DNA of 64,000 bases, from contig NBIV01000188.1 of NCBI GenBank assembly GCA_003194525.1, positions 82,432 through 146,431 on the forward strand, in the 5' to 3' direction. The notes beneath the pieces are model-generated. The model was not told the DNA's origin. It searched no databases and was given only the letters and a program-made list of their open reading frames with translations. This stretch comes from Gracilariopsis chorda (Eukaryota > Rhodophyta > Florideophyceae > Gracilariales > Gracilariaceae). Position numbers and translations under genes: made by a program. Of this stretch, positions 32,724-42,825 are shown piece after piece. Within the stretch, counting starts at the first letter, position 1. The number at the start of each line of letters is the position of its first letter.

Positions 32724-35700
32724 ATGAAAGATGTGACAATTTTCATTGGATACGAAAGCTTCCTGGACGATGTCCCCGCAGGTCACTCATTCTTCCCAGC
32801 AAATGGTGGATGCCGCATTTTTAATTACAGTTCCGAGGATGACGCTATCAATGAGTGCCGTGAACTCAGCAAAGTAATGTCTTTGAAGCATAATGTATTC
32901 TTAACCGGATTTTCTGGGGGAAAGATTGTTATTAGTCATCGAAATCATCACAACATTAACAGAAGGGTGTTCATGCATGAGATATGTAACGCTTTGTCGC
33001 AATTTAATGGCCGCTTTCTCACTGGATGCGATTTGAACACTTCCGTCGGAGATATGAAGCTTCTTTCTGGGATATCTCAGAAGGTGCAACCGGAGAGGGG
33101 CTTTGTCCTCGCCGCGACCGAGTTAAAATGTGATCCAGAGGAAGCCACAGCCTTTGGGGTTGTAGCAGCAGTTCAGGAACTCTCAGAATTTATAGAACCC
33201 AATTTTGAGCTCTTCACTGTCTTATTCCTAGGTATCGGTAAAGTGGGATCGCACGTCGCTACTATTCTTGATCGAATGCCCAAATTTCAAGTCTTGGTCG
33301 CCAACATTCATCCGGGCCGGGCTTGTTCTGTGGTGCCGCACGCTATTGACTTATCTTGGACAGATTGGACTACGCATATCCTTGTCCCATGCGCCTGTTC
33401 CAACATCATCGACGAGCACGTTGCCCGACGAATAACTTGTCGAGGTATCTGCGGCTCGTCCAACATTCCGATTGCCGATGAAGTGGCAATGAAAGTCATC
33501 CAGAGACGGAATATCCTATTCGTTCATGAGGCCATTTCTTCAGCTGGAGCGGTCATAGAAGATTCAATTGAGTACTACAAGCCCAAACTCTTCCTGGAGA
33601 CTCATCCCTGCTATGTGTACAGCTTCATCGCTTCCCTAGTTGGCACCAAGACCCGCGAATTCCTTCAAAAATTAGTTGAGGAACCTGATCTTAACTCCCA
33701 CAATGCCGTAAAGCACGAGACCTGCATTACGTCAACACACATTCCAGTTGGCGGAAGGTTTCTAGACTGGATTTCTGAATACACAAAGACTTACGATGTT
33801 GCCATTATGGGAGCTGGAATGGCTGGTACAGCTTGTGCCTATAATCTGAGCAAGGATGGGTATGCAGGTTCGATAGTTCTCCTTGACCAAGTAACGGTGT
33901 CAGACCAACACGGATCCTCACATGGTGTAACACTGAAACTGGAGAGGTGGCACGATGGATGGTGTGGCTGGTTCTGAGGAGAGAACGTCCGACTTCATCT
34001 CCTTTAATAGAGTCTAATGGCTACAATCTATACATCTAGAAGATCCTGACACTACATTACGGGACACTAACGTCGGAGACAGAGCTTGTAGTCTGTCTTC
34101 GACTGAGCTCCGTGGCCCTACAGGTACTTCTGTGTTACACATGGGCACTCTAGAATGTATCGAGAAATGTATTCCGATCCTTTTATTCAAAATTGATATC
34201 CAAGGCTCTAGAGATGTGGTACGATTTGGAGAAAGTAGAGAGCACAAACCTGGTATCAAGAAATGGGCTTCTATTTTTCAGATCTTCAGGCATGGGTGAA
34301 ACGGCTGAAGGTTCTATCCTCGGTGCCATTGACACGATGAGAACTCTAGGGATCGAGCACGAGGTTGTTGACAGTAGTGAAGAACTTTGCAGACGATACG
34401 AAGGTCTTCGACTAGAAGACGGCGACATTGGTGTTTTTACGGTGGGGGATGGATCGATAAATGCCACAGCTGCTTGCCTAGGAATGGCAGAGTACGCTAT
34501 GCCCCATGGCGTTACACTTCAAGAAGAGGCTACAGTTCTCCGGTTTTACACCGAAGGGGTAGGGCACACGAACGCATTGCTCCTTCTAAACGATTTTAGC
34601 GTCATCCGTGTTAAAAGAAAGTTGGTCATGACAACAGGGGGGTGGACAACGAGAATCGTGAAGGAGGACTTCGATATTGATATGAACGCGGATGTGCAGA
34701 TGGTTGCCTGGGGTCATTTCGAGCTATTTGATGATGAAGCCAACATGCCTCAATGGTTTTGCTTCTGCGACGGATCTCACACGAATATACCAATGAGTGA
34801 AAGCCAGCATGGGCTATACTACGGCTTTCCAGCCATTCCATCGCATGGAAAATCTAGAACAAGCCGAATCGTGAAAGGTACCGACTTTACACCGGAATGT
34901 GCTTACATGGGATCTATCGTTCCAAAGTAAAACAAAAGAGAAGTGCACGAGGAATTTCGCGAGGATATTCAGTCTTTTGTACGAAGTCATTGGCCGATTT
35001 TGAGTGACATGTTAGACCTCCAGTACAGTCCCTACCACGTGACACCTTCGCAAGACTTTGTTTTGGGCCATCTACCGGGCCTACAGCACGTCCTGCTTTT
35101 TTGCGGGGGTTCGGGACGGGCTTTCAAATTCGCTCCGCTACTAGGTGCATGCCTTTCTGACTTGGTGTATGGAAAGAGTGCACGTATCGATATTTCTCGT
35201 TTTGAGCCAAGAAAGGTAATTCAAACGTCTCCGAAGAAGCTTCGGCGAACGGCAACTGAAGTACAGAGAACCGAGAGAAAGGTTTTGGGGAAGTCGCACG
35301 GTCCTTTTGGCGAAAAGGAAAGGGGAGTAAATTCGCTTGTAACTCAGGGATGTTTCGACGTGTTCAATCGATTTCAATCTCTTATCGCCAAAGATTTTGA
35401 AAACTCAATTCCCTACGAGCCTCTGGCTGATAGCCAAAGGCTCCTGGTTACACTTTATGACTTCGGTGCAGCCGACGGTGGAACATCCCTGCAGTTGTGG
35501 AATGACATCATTCGCAAATGTATGGAACTCTGTCCAGATCATGAAATCGAAATGAAGTACGAGGACCAACCAAACGCCGATTATCAAAGCCTATTCTACT
35601 ATATGCAAGGACTTCTTCAGGTTCCGGGAAGGACTGTCGAAACGTATCTTCAGAGCGAGTTTGCTGACAAGGTTTTTGTATCTGCAGTGGGTACGAGCTT

Positions 35701-36439
35701 TCACCAGCAATGCCTGCCGTCAAAGACACTCAGTTTCGGGTTTTCCGCGACCGCAATGCACTGGTTATGACGTTGTCCAGATATTGCACTCCCAAGCGGC
35801 GTACTTCATCATACTCAACTGCACGAAAGCGATGAAACAGTAGGGGCCTGGGCTCGAGTGGCCGCCGAAGACTGGGAAAGAATTCTGATGGCGAGAGCAG
35901 CAGAGCTGAAAAGCGGGGGCAGGATGATGATCATAAGTCTATGTGTGGATGAAGACGGTCAATCTCTCGGAAAAACTACAGTGGTGCCCCGGTCGATGTT
36001 TGATGAAATGGCGCATCATTGGAGAACGATGATGGTAGATGGGCTTATTTCAAAAGAAGAATTCGATCGAATGGAAGTGGTGAATTACTACCGTAGTTTG
36101 AAAGAGATAACGTCGGTTCTTCTGGATGAATCATCAGAGGTGTATAGAGCAGGACTGAGGTTGGAGACGGCTACAACATCCCTAACTCCATGCTTGTATT
36201 GGGCGCAATGGATAAGAGACGGCGGAGAGGCGGAGATTTATGCCAAGAACTTGACACTGACAATGCGTTCGTGGTCAAACAGTTCGTTTGCGTCGGGGCT
36301 AGACAACTCAAGGTCGGGTGACGATATTGCGGGGATCTGTGATGCTTTCTTTTCTCGGTTTGCGAAAGCAGTGGCAGAAAAGCCTAATGAACATGGAATG
36401 GATTACGTACATGCCTACATATCAGTAAGAAAGCTGTGA
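32724..36439 (+). pseudogene. Fused dehydrogenase - flavin oxidase - SABATH methyltransferase
   Basis: One reading order holds three enzyme domains. First, a Leu/Glu/Phe/Val-type dehydrogenase, 32724-33770: GFSGGKIVI with Lys67, CDLNTS with Asp103, the Rossmann glycines FLGIGKVGSHVA, and CGSSNIPIADE. Second, a DAO/sarcosine-oxidase-like domain, about 33790-35220: VAIMGAGMAGTACAYNL, SSHG continued as HSRMYREMYSDPF, TTGGWTTRIV, FCGGSGRAFKFAPLLG. Third, a SABATH-type methyltransferase, about 35320-36439: LYDFGAADGGTSLQ, YEDQPNADYQSLFYYM, FSATAMHWL, RAAELKSGGRMMI. Breaks: a 214-bp insert at 33926-34139, a one-base loss in a T run at 34181-34184, TAA at 34928-34930 and TGA at 35768-35770. Both stops are in frame and similarity resumes directly after each. 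The combination suggests amino-acid deamination, N-demethylation or oxidation, and methyl transfer on one substrate class, but no product is known. Confidence 0.85.
33926..34139. mobile_element. 214-bp insertion with 5-bp target duplication (TRIM-like solo LTR or MITE)
   Basis: The insert starts TGTAACACTGAA and ends TTCTGTGTTACA, inverted at 11 of 12 positions. It is flanked by CATGG at 33921-33925 and 34140-34144. Removing it with one CATGG restores the flavoenzyme frame exactly at the SSHG/HSR motif. TG...CA ends and a 5-bp duplication fit a small solo LTR, while the inverted ends and small size also fit a MITE. It has no coding capacity. Confidence 0.85.
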
Positions 36440-36528
36440 TTTACTTGGGGTTAGCAATCCTAGCCCTCTAACTTTCCTGAGGCTTTTTTTTCAGTACCGT
36501 CTGCGTCGTACCGTTGGTACTTGCAAAG

Positions 36529-36837
36529 ATGGAGACAAAATGCATTTGCTCTGCGGAAATCGTGACTTGCTCCATCCATGGTGTCGGGCATGTTACAAAC
36601 TGCATTCGCGGCTTTTCAGGAAAGGTGCTCTTTGAGAACCGTTTCAAGGAGCCGAATAGGAGCGTTTGCTTAACTGGACTTTTCTATATGGAGAGTGCAG
36701 GGAGATATGCTGTTTTTCTTACGCTCACCTCGCTAAAAGCCAGTCAGCTTTCCCCTGGAACGCTTGATGGACGGCTGTCAAAACTAGAGCCTGTTTACAC
36801 TGGACGAACGTTACCAAGCGGGGATAGGCTAAACTAA
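36529..36837 (+). CDS. Hypothetical protein downstream of the enzyme fusion
   Basis: The frame from the ATG at 36529 encodes about 102 residues (METKCICSAEIVTCSIHGVG...), with four Cys in the first third and no recognisable domain. It starts 90 bases after the stop of the methyltransferase domain. It may be a chance open frame. No signal peptide or membrane segment is evident. Confidence 0.2.
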   Translation: METKCICSAEIVTCSIHGVGHVTNCIRGFSGKVLFENRFKEPNRSVCLTGLFYMESAGRYAVFLTLTSLKASQLSPGTLDGRLSKLEPVYTGRTLPSGDRLN

Positions 36838-37275
36838 GGCTATACGAGCTAAACTATTGCTACACCATGTTTACTGCAATGGTATCTGCAGGTAGTCTAC
36901 CCGACGTACGCGAGTCAGTTGCATATGCAGTAATCAAAATAGAGAACAGTGACAGCGCACATTACAGTAGCTCAGAAACAGTAGCCAATAGAATCACCCC
37001 ATGTTTCGGATCAGCCAATACATCTCAAGATTCAGGACAGTTGTCCTCATGCCGCTCTCTCAGGCCGGCAAGTCAGGCTTGCACGTCAGGCTCACTACGT
37101 GGAGAAGTACGTTAATTGATCTGAAGTACACGCCACGTCGTTACGATTGTTTCGAAGTGGCGGGGTCTCAGGCTCGTCATATGAGTTTTTGAAACAGGAA
37201 ATATGGAAAATATGAAAACCTTCTAGCCAATAAAAATTGTCCACCTGTTTCAGACCGATTTCCAACTTCCATGCC

Positions 37276-37304
37276 TGTCGGGGAAATCTAGGATTTCCCC
37301 GACA
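37276..37304. repeat. Near-perfect 29-bp palindrome
   Basis: The arms TGTCGGGGAAATC and GATTTCCCCGACA are perfect inverted repeats of 13 bases around a 3-base centre (TAG). It lies between the enzyme fusion and the minisatellite, with no gene within 400 bp on its left. It could be a transposon end, a protein-binding site or a transcript hairpin. Confidence 0.7.
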
Positions 37305-37559
37305 TGCAATGAAACAATGAAAGTGACAGGTTCGCTTCGATTTTTCGCGGCCGACACCAACAACCCACATACTCTCACAATTACCATCCAAACCGCAACT
37401 ACCCACATCCTCGCCTTAGCCAACACCTTCCACGCGTGTACGGCGCTTTTTTCAAGTTTATCCCTCTACCACGGTCGCCTCCAGACCTGTCCGCCCATCA
37501 CTCACGAGATTCACCAACAGCTGCAACTATCCGCCTCCACATTATTACCGACTATCGTC

Positions 37560-38460
37560 CGCACCCTCAGCCGAACTACCGCAGTCGACATCCAACGTCC
37601 TCACCCTCAACCATCCTTTGTCCGAAACCACAACCATTCGCCGTCACTACCCATCCACCATCCCCAAACTCGATCATCCGCCGTCATCATCCACCGTCCG
37701 CAATCCCAATCATCTTCTGTCCTCATCCACCCACCGTCCCTAAACCCAACGAACCACCGTCATCATCCTCCATCCTTAACCCCAACCGTTCCTTATCCAA
37801 AACCGCAACTATCCCGCGTCATCTATTTTCCATTTTCCGCAACACAAACTATCCGTTGTCATCAACCATCTACCTTCTACAACCTCGCCACCTAACGTCG
37901 GCAGTCCTAATAATCTAACAATCGCAACGCCAACCATCCAGCGTCATCACCCCAACCGTTCGTTGTCATCATCGATCCCCTGTCCGCAACCCCAACCATC
38001 CGCCTTCAACATCCACTGTCCCCAGCCCCATCTCTCCGACGTTTTTTACCATCTACCCTTCGCAACCTCAACTATCCAACTTCCACACCCCGACTCATCC
38101 AACATCCGCCACAACCCGAACCATCCAGCGTTATCAACCCTAATCATCCGCCGCACCAACCCCCGTCCCAAAACTCAACCATCCGCTGTCATCATCGACC
38201 GTCCCTAACCGTTCATCATCTGCAACGCCAACCATACGCCGTCATCATCCATTCACCGTCCGCAACCCCAACAATCCGCCTTCATCATCCTCCGTCCCCA
38301 ACCCCACCTATCCATCATCCTCAACCATCTACCGCGCTGAACCGTGCTCATTCTCAACCATTCACTATCCTCACCCTAACCATCTACCGTCCGCAACTTC
38401 AACTATCTACCGGCCTCAATCATCCACAGTGCCGTCCAACTCCCCCACCGAGGCCAAAAA
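37560..38460. repeat. Degenerate pyrimidine-rich minisatellite
   Basis: The plus strand is almost free of G apart from recurrent CCG. It consists of shuffled copies of motifs such as CCGTCATCATCC, ACCGTCCGCAACCCCAACC and CATCCGCC. Units of about 30-40 bases recur many times with substitutions and deletions. The long plus-strand open frames across it (37317-37895, 37436-37918) result from the repeat and are not genes. Confidence 0.8.
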
Positions 38461-38623
38461 GACGACATAACACGGCTCTACTATCCACTCACCGTCCTAC
38501 TGCGTCTGCAACCGCAAACAAACGTTTCCAAAGCCAGCAAGCCGCAGGGATACCCGCGCGGCTGGCCTTTCAGTAGCAACCCGCTTCTAACGTTGACCTT
38601 CTGCCTCCGCTTTTCCAGTACCA

Positions 38624-40084
38624 ATGCAAGTACCGTCCACTGGTGCATCTAATGTGGAACCGTCCACACCGCAGCAAAACTTTGCTGAAAGTTTGGCGTC
38701 TGAGATAGCACCACGTCACAATGCTTCAGAAGGCATTGGGGAGAGTGAGAGCGGTAATGTAAATGCGCATGAAGACTTTCTTTTTGGCAGACCCGGTGCT
38801 CCTTCTCAGCAAGCACCTGCTGGGGCACGCGTGATTGAAGATGCAGACAGAGATCCCAGATGTGTTGTGCCCTGTATAGTCGAGGAAGGGAAAGAACTAT
38901 TTAGGAAGTATCCACTTGACAATAGCACTTGAAAGGCTCTGTTGCGGGCTCTAAAAATAACTGGTGCTCAGAAAAGTAAGATGAAAACGAAGGTGAATGT
39001 GCTCATTGTTAAAATGGTTCAGAGGGAGTTCAGCATCAACGATGCAATACAGGTTCTGGATTTTGTTGAGGCAGGGGAACAAGGGGAACGACCTCGCATG
39101 TATTCTATCCCAGCAACAGTTGTCAAGGTGAAGAGAACAGCAGCCGGCGAGGAGCATGTGGAGTGGATGCGAGGAGACGTTCAGTTATTCGATGGTGACA
39201 ATGTTAAAGTTGGTCAGCCATTTGTTGGGGAAGGGAGCAATATGAATTCAGGGACTGTCGTTAGGGAACCAGACTTCGAAGCCAATGAATATTGCAGGCT
39301 GTTGCATGTGCTCGCAGATGATCGCATGACCACTGCTCGTGCCCAGCTTATGGAACCGCGAACTAGAGAAGAACTTGATGCCGATAATATCGACCCTTGA
39401 TCTGATCACATCACTCCACTTTTCAATGATGACACCTTCCAACCTCCACCTGTTACATTGCTGGCTGGAGGAGTGACTCGAGGTGGTATCGCGTCTATAG
39501 ACACTCGTATTCGACGGTATGAAAGGCCTGCTGGTGTTCTTAAACGGAAGTTTGCGGAGTTCAAAAGCTTGTATGGGGCATGCCTTAACAAACATGAATC
39601 GTCAGGGCAAGGAGACCCTGACGCATTTGTTCTCTATGCCACCGGAAAGACCTACATTATGTACGCCTTTTGCTTCTTGAAGAAGTATCCTATTATTAGC
39701 CCTTTGGCTACTCGCGCATTGAAATCGGACGCGCAGCGTGAAGAAGGCGTCGGCGAAGGATTGGAACCACGCCGAGATAGTGGGAGAGACTCGGGTCGTA
39801 AAAGGAAAAGAGAACCACAAGAAATCAGCATTTTAGGCATTGATGCTCTATCTTCGGTCCTAAAGCCTTGCTCCGTGGATGTAGCGAGAGAAACCGAAAA
39901 AGCTGAGAGGGATAAAGCAGTCTATGAAGCAGCTGAGGCTAGGGGGAGATCGGCACAGTCGCTTCTTTCCGCAATCTCTCAAGCCAAGGATATGGAGGCC
40001 AATGCCAACTCGGCAGAAGAGAAAGAAATGTATTCGAAAGTGGTACAAGAGCTATTCAAGAATTTGTGCAATCAAGAACCTTAA
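38624..40084 (+). pseudogene. Harbinger-associated Myb/SANT-like partner gene with two in-frame TGA
   Basis: Three open stretches share one frame and are separated only by TGA at 38930-38932 and TGA at 39398-39400. Both stops fit CGA-to-TGA changes. The first part is an acidic low-complexity tail. The second has KALLRALKITGAQKSKMKTK. The third has TRIRRYERPAGVLKRKFAEF, then SGQGDPDAFVLYA and FCFLKKYP, a trihelix/SANT-like arrangement seen in Harbinger partner proteins. It ends with a coiled-coil-like region (ARETEKAERDKAVYEAAEAR). The stop lies 8 bp from the stop of the convergent transposase at 40093-41361, so the two form one element. Family assignment is by arrangement and pattern. Confidence 0.6.
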
Positions 40085-40092
40085 ACTTAAAT

Positions 40093-41361
40093 CTAGCATC
40101 GCCTAGTTCTCGGGCGTGCATATCCCAGTTCTGTTAACCGCCTTGCTACCCTGTCTCTAACAGTTGAGTTTTTCCTTCCCCGCTGTCGTGTTCGCTGTGC
40201 GTCTTGTTCCGTATGGAGAAAATTCTGCAAGTGAACCACTGGTGTTCCAATTACATTGTTCTCCTCTGCGATGCCCAATATGTTATGCATGCCATTAGGA
40301 GAGTTGTCAATTATGAAATTGTGAAGCTTACATGCGACCATGATGATAAGAGTACTCTTAGATAAAAGATGTTTGAGCGGTGACCAAAAAATACCAAACC
40401 GGTTGACAAGCATACCAAAGACTTGCTCAACGGTGATTCGGCAAGAAGAAAAGTAGAAGTTAAAAGTATCTTTCTCTTGAGAAAGATTGTTCCCAGAATA
40501 TGGCGTTAATATGTGGCTCCCGCATGCATAAGCATCATCAGCTGCAATGCATGCCCAATCTGGTAACCTACCACTTACAACCAATGTATGCAGCGATGAA
40601 GATTGAAAGGCAGTGGAATCATGAGTCGCGCCGGAGTGCCTAGCTGAAACGAATAGGAACTTATAGTTCGCGGACACAGCTGCTTGAACGCAAATGGCGT
40701 AGAACCCCTTTCTATTGTAATACTTCCGGGGATCTGGGGCATCTGTCAACTTTGGTTGCTGAATAGCAATTGCTATTCCATCGAGTGCTGCAACAATCCC
40801 TTTAATGGGACTCCTTCGCATTCTTTGATATTGTTCAGAACGCTGTATACATTCCTCTTCAGACTCCAGAAAAGCAATCCTCGGAAGAATATCATTCAAT
40901 GCGTCTAATGTTTCTTGGAAGATGTAGAAAGGGGTATTTCTACCAACACCGTATGGCCAACCTACATCCAGATAGCTTGCTCCAGCTATTATTCGCAATG
41001 TGATACACAGCATAAGTTCAACTGTTAGAGTAGAAGCTGGGCAGTTTCTGCGTAGTTGTTTCCGCTTAAGTTTCGGCGTTAAAAGCGAAACCAATATATG
41101 AAATTGTGCAATGCTGACGCGGTAAAGACGTTGAAGTAGTTCTTCTCCAATATCATTCACATGTTTTATGAAATCGAAGGGATGTCTTCGTTTCACTGTT
41201 CTATCGGATCTTCCATCTTTCACAGGAAAACGTGCCCCCAATACGCTGTAGGAAACTAGTATTGCCGACGCATACAGAGCGCTCTTCTTCGACGAGGAAA
41301 ACTTCATTGCCTTCTTGATCGCTTGCGATCGCTTTGCCACCCTTCGGATAGCACGGTTCAT
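40093..41361 (-). CDS. PIF/Harbinger-type transposase (DDE_Tnp_4)
   Basis: The 422-codon frame runs from MNRAIRRVAKRSQAIKKAMK to a basic C-terminus. The N-terminal third has the helix-turn-helix-like region (LYRVSIAQFHILVSLL, LTVELMLCITLRIIAGASYL). The nuclease acidic residues are visible as Asp in IVAALDGIAIAIQQP, Asp in ACIAADDAYACGSHIL and Glu in CRITVEQVFGMLVNRFGIF. Between them is FYAICVQAAVSANYKFLFVS and SGATHDSTAF. It has no internal stop, so this copy could be active, while its partner gene has two stops. It is convergent with 38624-40084. Terminal inverted repeats were not found by eye. Confidence 0.92.
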   Translation of the reverse strand: MNRAIRRVAKRSQAIKKAMKFSSSKKSALYASAILVSYSVLGARFPVKDGRSDRTVKRRHPFDFIKHVNDIGEELLQRLYRVSIAQFHILVSLLTPKLKRKQLRRNCPASTLTVELMLCITLRIIAGASYLDVGWPYGVGRNTPFYIFQETLDALNDILPRIAFLESEEECIQRSEQYQRMRRSPIKGIVAALDGIAIAIQQPKLTDAPDPRKYYNRKGFYAICVQAAVSANYKFLFVSARHSGATHDSTAFQSSSLHTLVVSGRLPDWACIAADDAYACGSHILTPYSGNNLSQEKDTFNFYFSSCRITVEQVFGMLVNRFGIFWSPLKHLLSKSTLIIMVACKLHNFIIDNSPNGMHNILGIAEENNVIGTPVVHLQNFLHTEQDAQRTRQRGRKNSTVRDRVARRLTELGYARPRTRRC

Positions 41362-41805
41362 GTCTCTTGACTGCGTTAATGTTACAACTTTCTCGTACTT
41401 CGCGGGGGAAGGGCATGAACTGGAGGAGCTGACAACCTAAGATCCTCAAAATGCCTTGCAATGGTACTTTTTGGCACCGTAGTGGGCAGTTCAAATAATT
41501 ATTTCACTTTTACCATACCAAAACCTAGAACGGAATCGTCGTAGTAATTTTGAAATTCATGACTTTGTCCTGATTCATGATTTCCGGTTTTCAAAATTTC
41601 AAGGAGTCATATGACGACCCTCATACTAACAGGGGGCAACTTACCGCATCACGCAATTAGCATTCAAATAGCGTAGGTGTTCTTGTATTTGCTTTTGGTC
41701 ATGTTCAGAAACGTTTCAAAGCACGGGTTGCATTTGACTACAACCACTTGGCTCATACCGAAAACCTTGCCGACGGCTGATCCGAAACATTCAAAGAGTC
41801 ATGAG
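41362..41805. other. Interval between Harbinger and copia elements
   Basis: No gene is supported here. It presumably contains the upstream part and right end of the Harbinger element and the flank of the copia LTR, but neither terminus can be fixed by eye. Confidence 0.35.
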
Positions 41806-41986
41806 TGTGAGAGGTAGAATTAGAGAGAGTTGCATTGTAATTATCTAAATTACAATGCAACTCCGAATTGAGACTGCATTTTATAACTCTCCTTTAGTTA
41901 GGATAACAAAAAATTAGATGATAGAGTCTATAGAGGAGCGGCCGGCGGCGCAGTCTGTGCTTTCTGCCGGCCACACACTTTTCACA
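41806..41986 (+). repeat. 5' LTR of copia element with 16-bp hairpin
   Basis: This LTR is collinear with 48780-48961. It contains a perfect inverted repeat of 16 bases (GAGTTGCATTGTAATT at 41827-41842 against 41848-41863) around a 5-base loop. The partner LTR carries the same structure with two mismatches in the left arm. Confidence 0.85.
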
Positions 41987-42689
41987 TGATCGCATCGCTC
42001 GCCCACCCCTCGACCGCAACTCCCCCGGAACTAACCCTCTTTCCACGTCACCCCCCCCCCTCCGACCGCCACCACCATCACTCGAAAACCTTCCTTTCTG
42101 ACATCAATCGCGTATTTCTCTCCTGAACGAAGGTACACAGCGCGCATCTCATTCTTCGCAACCTCTTTGGAGACTGTGGAATTCATCTTTGGACTCGAAG
42201 CTTACAACCTCATCTCGCTCACAGAACTCAGCTTTCCAACTTTTATTTATATCTTGGACATACAACCACCTCTTCCAACCTCAGGCTGAGCCGCTCGCAA
42301 GCCGAGTACCGGGACGGTAATCGGTTGGGCACTTGAATTAATCCTTAGGATTTGATATCACACTGGATAACCGGCTCAGCTGGGGTGTGCTCTGTCTGCC
42401 TTTGGTGACAAGATTTGTCGTCGTTCGACCCGAGCTGTTCAACAAGCCTTGTTCTTTACTAACCAACGAAGCTGCGCTCGAGTCTTGCAAGGAGCTGGAA
42501 GGGGTCAACTGGTGAAAAATTATCCTCAGTTAGTAACCTCCCTTGGACGTTCCGTAGAGACTAAACGCACCTCGCTCTTGTTCGCGCAGAGATTGGCAGG
42601 CTGCAGAAAGTCGGAACTCACCGGGAGAGAATAACCCGGGTCCAGAGGTCAAACCTCTAGGGTAGCGGAGGTAGTTTCTCCTGTCAGTG

Positions 42690-42825
42690 TGCCCGAACAA
42701 AAGAAGACTAACAAAAATAACCTCGCTAACTAGAGGTCAGGAAGACTAACAAAAGGAACCTCGCTAGCTAGAGGTCAAGCAGAATAAAAAAAGGAACCTC
42801 GCTAACCAGAGGTCATCAGCCTTCT
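42690..42825 (+). repeat. Short direct repeats in the copia leader
   Basis: The motif CCTCGCTA(A/G)C(T/C)AGAGGTCA, preceded by AAAA(T/G)(A/G)A or similar, occurs three times in a row (near 42719, 42757 and 42795), with a further related AGAGGTCA at about 42645. It lies just upstream of the gag start at 42846 and might belong to the packaging or leader region. Confidence 0.6.

Noticed and set aside
33926-34139. Intron in the flavoenzyme gene
   Set aside because: The junctions do not give GT...AG borders that keep the frame, whereas a 5-bp duplication plus inverted TG...CA ends explains the restored frame exactly.
37317-37918. Two overlapping plus-strand open frames of 160-192 codons rich in Pro, His and Ser
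   Set aside because: They are the reading of the CT-rich minisatellite, which lacks stop codons in several frames. The peptides are low-complexity and continue in all three frames.
42690-42825. CRISPR-like array from regularly spaced CCTCGCTA repeats
   Set aside because: Only three units, spacers also similar, eukaryotic context and position in a retrotransposon leader. These are simple direct repeats.
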